Positions 44,412 to 48,594 of a stretch of 48,594 nt of DNA are shown piece by piece. The position numbers and the translations under genes are program-made. Origin of the DNA: Verrucomicrobiia bacterium. GTDB lineage: Bacteria; Verrucomicrobiota; Verrucomicrobiia; Limisphaerales; DASXHY01. The notes under the pieces are model-generated. The model had not been told where the DNA came from, did no database searches, and saw only the letters and a list, made by a program, of their open reading frames with translations. How positions within the stretch are numbered: the stretch's first letter is position 1; the number at the start of each line of letters is the position of its first letter. The stretch spans positions 1 through 48,594 of the forward strand of contig DASPIL010000071.1 of NCBI GenBank assembly GCA_035629175.1, in the 5' to 3' direction.

Positions 44412-47324
44412 ATGAAGTGTCGTCCTCTCTACCCGTGGGCGTGGCGTTCAATCCAGCTCGTCATTGGCGCGTGCGTGTTTGTCATCGTTGGAACAGTCCT
44501 GCCGGCTTCCGGCCAGACGCCCGCCAATCCGCCGCGCGAACGGCTGTTGATGGATTCCGGCTGGCGCTTTTTCCTGGGGAACGAGTGGGGAATCGCCCAG
44601 AACCTTTCCAAGGCGGGAACGGGGAGCGGTCCGGCCAGCGCTTCGTTCAGTGATGCAAGCTGGCGTGTGGTGAATCTGCCGCACGATTGGGCCGTGGAAT
44701 TGCCGTTCAACATCAACGCCGACAGCGCCCATGGATTCAAGGCGCTCGGACGCGGTTTTGATTCGAACAGCGTCGCGTGGTATCGCCGGACCTTCGTCCT
44801 TCCCGAACAGGACCAGCACAAGCGCATCTGGATCGAATTCGACGGCGTTTTTCGCGACAGCGAGGTATTCGTGAACGGATGGTTCGTAGGCCGGCACGAA
44901 AGCGGCTACAGCAGCTTCCGTTACGACATCACGGATGTGATCCATGCTGGCGGACCAAACCTGGTTGCGGTGAAAGTCGACGCGTCGCAATTCGAAGGCT
45001 GGTTCTACGAAGGCGCAGGTATCTATCGACACGTCTGGCTCGTGAAGACAGGCCCTGTCGCAATCGCGCCTGACGGCATTTTTGTGCGCTCGCAGTTTCC
45101 CGGAAACCGCCCGGGACCCGAAGCCGAGGTCGTCGTTCAAACGCTCGTTCACAATTCGACGACGAACAGCGCCAACGTCGCCGTGGTGCATGAAATCGTA
45201 AATCCTGCAGGCCAATCCGTCGCTCGCATCGAACAGTCCGGCCCCGTTCGGGGGAAGGCGGATTTGGAATTGAACGGCACCGCGAAGGTGACGCAGCCGC
45301 AGCTTTGGTCGCCCGAGAAACCTGATCTGTATCGCCTCATCACCACCGTTCACGAAGGAGGCCAGCGGATCGATCGGAAGGAAACAGTCTTTGGCATTCG
45401 CACCATCGCGATGGATCCCAACCGGGGTTTCATCCTCAATGGCGAGCCTTACGTGATCAAGGGGACCTGCAATCATCAGGACCACGCAGGAGTGGGCACG
45501 GCGATGCCCGATGAATTGCACTATTTTCGAGTGTCGCGCCTGAAGGAAATGGGAAGCAACGCCTATCGCACGTCGCACAATCCGCCCACGCCTGAATTGC
45601 TCGAGGCGTGTGACAGGTTGGGGATGCTCGTGATGGATGAGAATCGCCTGCTGGGTGCGGATGCGAAGCATATGGGCGAATTGGAGCGGCTCGTGAGACG
45701 CGATCGTAATCATCCGTCGGTGGTCTTCTGGTGCATCGCGAACGAGGAGTTCACAGTGCAGAGTTCGCTGTCAGGCGCGCGGGCGGCGGCTGCGATGCAG
45801 GAACTGGTTTTGCGCCTTGATCCGACCCGGCCCGTGACGTACGCCGCGCCGCAAGGAAACGACTTCTGGGGAATCAACAGCGTGATCCAGGTACGCGGGT
45901 GGAATTATCATCTGGCCAAGGGCATGGACCAGTATCATGCCGAGCATCCGCAGCAACCGAACATCGGCACGGAACAGGGAAGCACGGTCAGCACGCGCGG
46001 TATTTACGTGAATGATCCCGCGCGCGGTTACGTGAGCGCCTACGATACAAACGTGACGTCGTGGTCGAACACTGCCGAGCAATGGTGGAGCTACTTCGCA
46101 GCGCGGCCCTGGCTCTCGGGCGGGTTCGTGTGGACGGGATTTGATTATCGAGGCGAGCCGACGCCGTATCACTGGCCGTGCATTAATTCGCATTTCGGCA
46201 TCTTCGACCTGTGCGGTTTTCCCAAGGACAACTTCTATTATTACCAATCCTGGTGGAGCGACAAAACCGTGCTGCATCTGCTGCCGCATTGGAACTGGCA
46301 GGGCAGGGAGGGAAGCGAAATCGAGGTGAGGGCTTTGAGCAACTGCGATTCGGTGGAGCTGTTCCTCAACGGTCAAAGCCTCGGGACGAAGAGCGTTGCC
46401 CGCAATTCCCACGCTGCATGGCTCGTGAAGTATGCCCCGGGAACGCTATCGGCCAAGGGCTATCGTGACGGCAAGGTGGTTGCCGAAACGAAGCGGGAAA
46501 CAACGGGACAGGCAGCGGCGTTGCGCTTGCACCCGCACAAACCTGCGTTGAAGGCAGACAACGAGGATATCGCGGTAATCACGGTTTCCCTGCACGATGG
46601 CGAGGGACGCGTGATTCCCACAGGGAATCGCCCGGTGCAGTTCGATCTTTCGGGGCCTGGAAAAATTCTCGGTGCCGGCAACGGCGATCCGAGTTCTCAC
46701 GAGCCCGACGTCTTCATCCCGCGGCAGCCGATCACCACAAGGCCAATTGGTGGCTGGCGGATGGCTCCCGTTGCGGATCCCTACCAGGCAAACATTCCCG
46801 AGATGCAAATCGCTGTGAACGATTCCAGCTGGCAGCGAGTGGATGTCACGCAAGAGTCAGGACCGCTGGGGCAAAACAGCAAGGCAGCCTTTCGGGCGCG
46901 TTTCACCCTCTCGCATCAGGACATGGAGAAGGCAAGCATTGAACTCTGTTTCGGAATGATTGATGAAGAGGGATTCGTTTACGTGAATGGGCAGAAGGTT
47001 GGCGAATCGCGCGATTGGCGCGCAGCTCCGGTCTTCGATATCAAACGCTTCGTAAAAGCAGGCGAAAACACGGTGGCAGTCGCGCTTGCAAACTGGACGG
47101 GGAGCGGCGGCGTCAACAAGGGCGCCTGGGTTGCCTTGCGCGACGACGTCATTCCAGTGCAGTGGGAACGCAGCGTGTTCAATGGCCTCGCGCAGATCAT
47201 TGTTCAGGCGGGCAGCGAATCGGGTGAGATCACATTGACCGCGCGTGCCGGGGAGTTGCGTCCAGCGGTCCTGAAGCTGCCGGTTCAACGCGGAACCCCG
47301 CGTCCTGGTGTAGCCGCCAACTAA
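44412..47324 (+). CDS. Secreted family 2 glycoside hydrolase (beta-galactosidase-like)
   Basis: This is a 970-residue protein with a signal peptide (SIQLVIGACVFVIVGTVLP, then ASGQT). Its layout is that of glycoside hydrolase family 2: sugar-binding jelly roll (about 45-215, with VNLPHDWAVELPFN and WYRRTFVLPEQ), Ig-like sandwich (220-330), and a TIM barrel (about 335-610) with the HNPPTPELLEACDRLGMLVM segment. The acid/base is Glu445 in WCIANEE and the probable nucleophile Glu521 in NIGTEQGS. A DUF4982-like Ig domain and a further Ig domain (about 645-780) follow. The stretch from about 780 to 910 looks like a second jelly-roll domain inserted into the last Ig-like domain, whose GAGNGDPSSHEPD and LTARAGEL halves flank it. 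It should act in the periplasm or outside the cell on beta-galactosides or related plant or animal glycans. The exact substrate cannot be read from sequence. No sugar transporter or regulator sits beside it. Confidence 0.92.
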   Translation: MKCRPLYPWAWRSIQLVIGACVFVIVGTVLPASGQTPANPPRERLLMDSGWRFFLGNEWGIAQNLSKAGTGSGPASASFSDASWRVVNLPHDWAVELPFNINADSAHGFKALGRGFDSNSVAWYRRTFVLPEQDQHKRIWIEFDGVFRDSEVFVNGWFVGRHESGYSSFRYDITDVIHAGGPNLVAVKVDASQFEGWFYEGAGIYRHVWLVKTGPVAIAPDGIFVRSQFPGNRPGPEAEVVVQTLVHNSTTNSANVAVVHEIVNPAGQSVARIEQSGPVRGKADLELNGTAKVTQPQLWSPEKPDLYRLITTVHEGGQRIDRKETVFGIRTIAMDPNRGFILNGEPYVIKGTCNHQDHAGVGTAMPDELHYFRVSRLKEMGSNAYRTSHNPPTPELLEACDRLGMLVMDENRLLGADAKHMGELERLVRRDRNHPSVVFWCIANEEFTVQSSLSGARAAAAMQELVLRLDPTRPVTYAAPQGNDFWGINSVIQVRGWNYHLAKGMDQYHAEHPQQPNIGTEQGSTVSTRGIYVNDPARGYVSAYDTNVTSWSNTAEQWWSYFAARPWLSGGFVWTGFDYRGEPTPYHWPCINSHFGIFDLCGFPKDNFYYYQSWWSDKTVLHLLPHWNWQGREGSEIEVRALSNCDSVELFLNGQSLGTKSVARNSHAAWLVKYAPGTLSAKGYRDGKVVAETKRETTGQAAALRLHPHKPALKADNEDIAVITVSLHDGEGRVIPTGNRPVQFDLSGPGKILGAGNGDPSSHEPDVFIPRQPITTRPIGGWRMAPVADPYQANIPEMQIAVNDSSWQRVDVTQESGPLGQNSKAAFRARFTLSHQDMEKASIELCFGMIDEEGFVYVNGQKVGESRDWRAAPVFDIKRFVKAGENTVAVALANWTGSGGVNKGAWVALRDDVIPVQWERSVFNGLAQIIVQAGSESGEITLTARAGELRPAVLKLPVQRGTPRPGVAAN

Positions 47325-47503
47325 AAAAGGACATGCTTTTGCTCGGATGCCGGGAATGGCCACACCCAGTCCTTGTTGAAAGTCCAGCGGTTGGGAACAT
47401 CCAAGGCTCGATTTCTGCGGCCGCAACAGCTGTGGATTGAGCGGGCTTGAATGCTTTGCTCCAAAGTCCCACAGTCTGGCCGCATTGAGACATCGTCTGC
47501 TAC

Positions 47504-48469
47504 ATGCGCCTTGAACCCCAACCGGCAAAGCCCGCAGCAGCAGCCACAGCGTTCCGAAGCGAATCGACGCCACGCCTGGGCTATGTGCCATCGCTCGACG
47601 GCATCAGGGGCGTCGCGGTACTGCTGGTGGTGTTCTCGCACGTTCGATGGATCGACGACACCTTTTCCGGGGTGGCCGTAAACACGTTCTTCGTGCTCAG
47701 CGGATTCCTGATCACCGCCCTGCTCACCGAGGAATGGAATCAAAACGGTTCGATCAGCCTGCGCAGATTCTATCTGCGGCGCGCGCTACGATTGCTGCCT
47801 GCGCTAATTGCCATGCTGATGGTTTTTGTGCTGCTCGGCGCGTTTTCCGATATTTCCCGCCGTTTCAGCGCGCTGGGAGCGGACGCGCTGCACGCCCTGT
47901 TTTACTGGACCAATTGGGCGCAGATTTCGCATTACAGCCGTCACAACCCGTTCAACCACACATGGTCCCTCGCCATCGAAGAACAGTTTTATCTGCTGTG
48001 GCCGCTTGTGCTCGGCCTGTTCCTGAAGAAAACCACGCGATCCTCGGCGCTCTCCTGGATATTTCTGCTGTGCTTTCTCGCGATGGTTTTGCGCGTGATT
48101 GTCATTCAAATGGACCCGACCTCGCTGAAGCTGCTGCGCCGCGCCAACCTCGGTCTCGACACGCGCGCCGATTCCCTTTTGCTCGGCAGCCTGGGAGGCC
48201 TCGCGTTTTCATCAGGACTGATGCCGATCCAAGCGTGGGTTCGTCGAATGCTTGGCTTCGCTTCGTGGGTCTCAATGGCTGGACTTTGCTCGCTCGTTTG
48301 GTTTGATTGGTTTCGGAATCCGGAACTGCTCGCGTACGGGTGGTTTGTTGCATCGGCGCTGGCGTTGGTCGTTATTTGTCATCTTGCGCTCGCTCAACGC
48401 ACTGCGCTGCATCGGCGGGTGCATTCTGACACTGCCCCAGATCACGGGTTCAGCAACTCATCCCAATGA
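47504..48469 (+). CDS. Acyltransferase-3 family membrane protein, C-terminally truncated
   Basis: This is a 321-residue open frame from ATG 47504. Family motifs are clear: SLDGIRGVAVLLVVFSH (helix 1 with the conserved Arg and His), FFVLSGFLIT (helix 2), and NHTWSLAIEEQFYLLWP. These are typical of OafA/YrhL-type enzymes that move acyl groups onto extracellular sugars at the cytoplasmic membrane. The family is normally about 360-400 residues with ten helices. Here the expected continuation after AQRTALHR (usually a short loop and a G-R-I-S-Y-G-L-Y-L-W-H helix) is absent. The frame instead runs about 17 residues into what looks like an insertion sequence and stops. The last 28 bases overlap, on the other strand, a transposase fragment. 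The protein is probably inactive. The 179 bases before it contain no recognised feature. Confidence 0.85.
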   Translation: MRLEPQPAKPAAAATAFRSESTPRLGYVPSLDGIRGVAVLLVVFSHVRWIDDTFSGVAVNTFFVLSGFLITALLTEEWNQNGSISLRRFYLRRALRLLPALIAMLMVFVLLGAFSDISRRFSALGADALHALFYWTNWAQISHYSRHNPFNHTWSLAIEEQFYLLWPLVLGLFLKKTTRSSALSWIFLLCFLAMVLRVIVIQMDPTSLKLLRRANLGLDTRADSLLLGSLGGLAFSSGLMPIQAWVRRMLGFASWVSMAGLCSLVWFDWFRNPELLAYGWFVASALALVVICHLALAQRTALHRRVHSDTAPDHGFSNSSQ

Positions 48470-48594
48470 TCGTTGTAGCGGGCTTCCATGAGGGAGCCGA
48501 GATGGCGCATGCCTAAAGGGGTCCAACTTTGTCCGGGACGTTTGAATCGGCACTGTCTCTTGCGACACGCGGATTCAACTGGGCCGGAACCGAT
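48417..48594 (-). mobile_element. End of an insertion sequence interrupting the acyltransferase gene
   Basis: The acyltransferase homology stops near 48416, followed by GGGTGCATTCTGACACTGCC, which I take as the element's outer end. The transposase stop codon lies 22 bases inside. The element continues beyond the window, so its other end and any target-site duplication cannot be seen. The exact boundary is an estimate. Confidence 0.55.
48442..48594 (-). CDS. C-terminal fragment of a transposase (5' end beyond the window)
   Basis: Fifty codons are open on the minus strand from the right window edge to a TGA at 48442-48444. The protein begins IGSGPVESACRKRQCRFKRP and continues with GQSWTPLGMRHLGSLMEARY and NDHWDELLNP. 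The I-G-S-G-x-V-E-S motif, holding the last catalytic Glu of a DDE transposase, followed by a basic K-R-P-G-Q-x-W segment, is typical of transposase C-termini of the ISKra4-like kind. The precise family is not certain from this fragment. It overlaps the end of the truncated acyltransferase frame on the opposite strand. Confidence 0.75.
   Translation of the reverse strand: MGSGPVESACRKRQCRFKRPGQSWTPLGMRHLGSLMEARYNDHWDELLNP

Noticed and set aside
47325-47503. Small gene or RNA between the hydrolase and the acyltransferase
   Set aside because: Only short frames without start signals or motifs are present, and no stable RNA structure was obvious.

Overview
This window looks like part of a Verrucomicrobiota chromosome, probably from the Limisphaerales/Pedosphaera-like group. 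That is inferred from the GC-rich coding, two proteins with PEP-CTERM tails, very large modular secreted proteins, delta-60 repeat proteins, a secreted family 2 glycoside hydrolase, and C-terminal modules of the type 'E-x-S-T-x-x-x-x-W ... Y/F-x-R-x-R'. No rRNA, tRNA or CRISPR array was seen.

Positions 1-8110 are ordinary chromosome. They hold the end of a CsgG-associated type protein, a lipoprotein, an exodeoxyribonuclease III, a YgfZ/GcvT-like folate-binding protein, and, convergent with these, a hybrid sensor histidine kinase with six PAS domains and one GAF domain.

Positions 8327-35455 are a plus-strand block of surface or secreted proteins. It starts with a small PEP-CTERM protein. Next comes a 4067-residue RHS/YD-repeat protein with a polymorphic-toxin layout: signal peptide, Ig-like domains, an LVIVD-type propeller, a YD shell, a DPxG autoprotease and a distinct C-terminal domain. 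One base later, the open frame of a roughly 4730-residue repeat protein begins. That protein has about 13 carboxypeptidase-regulatory-like domains, SbsA-type Ig domains, a calcium-type TSP3 segment and a long beta-solenoid of six roughly 215-240-residue units. Gene spacing suggests co-transcription. The RHS C-terminus carries a residue pattern resembling anthrax edema factor and ExoY nucleotidyl cyclases. No immunity gene is visible next to it. This is the most interesting candidate in the window.

Positions 35456-41591 hold a minus-strand PEP-CTERM protein, with a recognisable promoter, ribosome binding site and terminator hairpin. Divergent from it is a delta-60 repeat protein whose reading frame is broken by one frameshift near 40560-40572.

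Positions 41639-48594 return to scattered genes: adenylosuccinate lyase (minus), a rhomboid protease, a secreted family 2 glycoside hydrolase, and an acyltransferase-3 protein cut short by an insertion sequence. The tail of that element's transposase, on the minus strand, runs off the window end.

Two stretches over 300 bases lack genes (36558-36894 and 42977-43355); both are described in the feature list. All functional calls come from reading motifs by eye; no database search was run.
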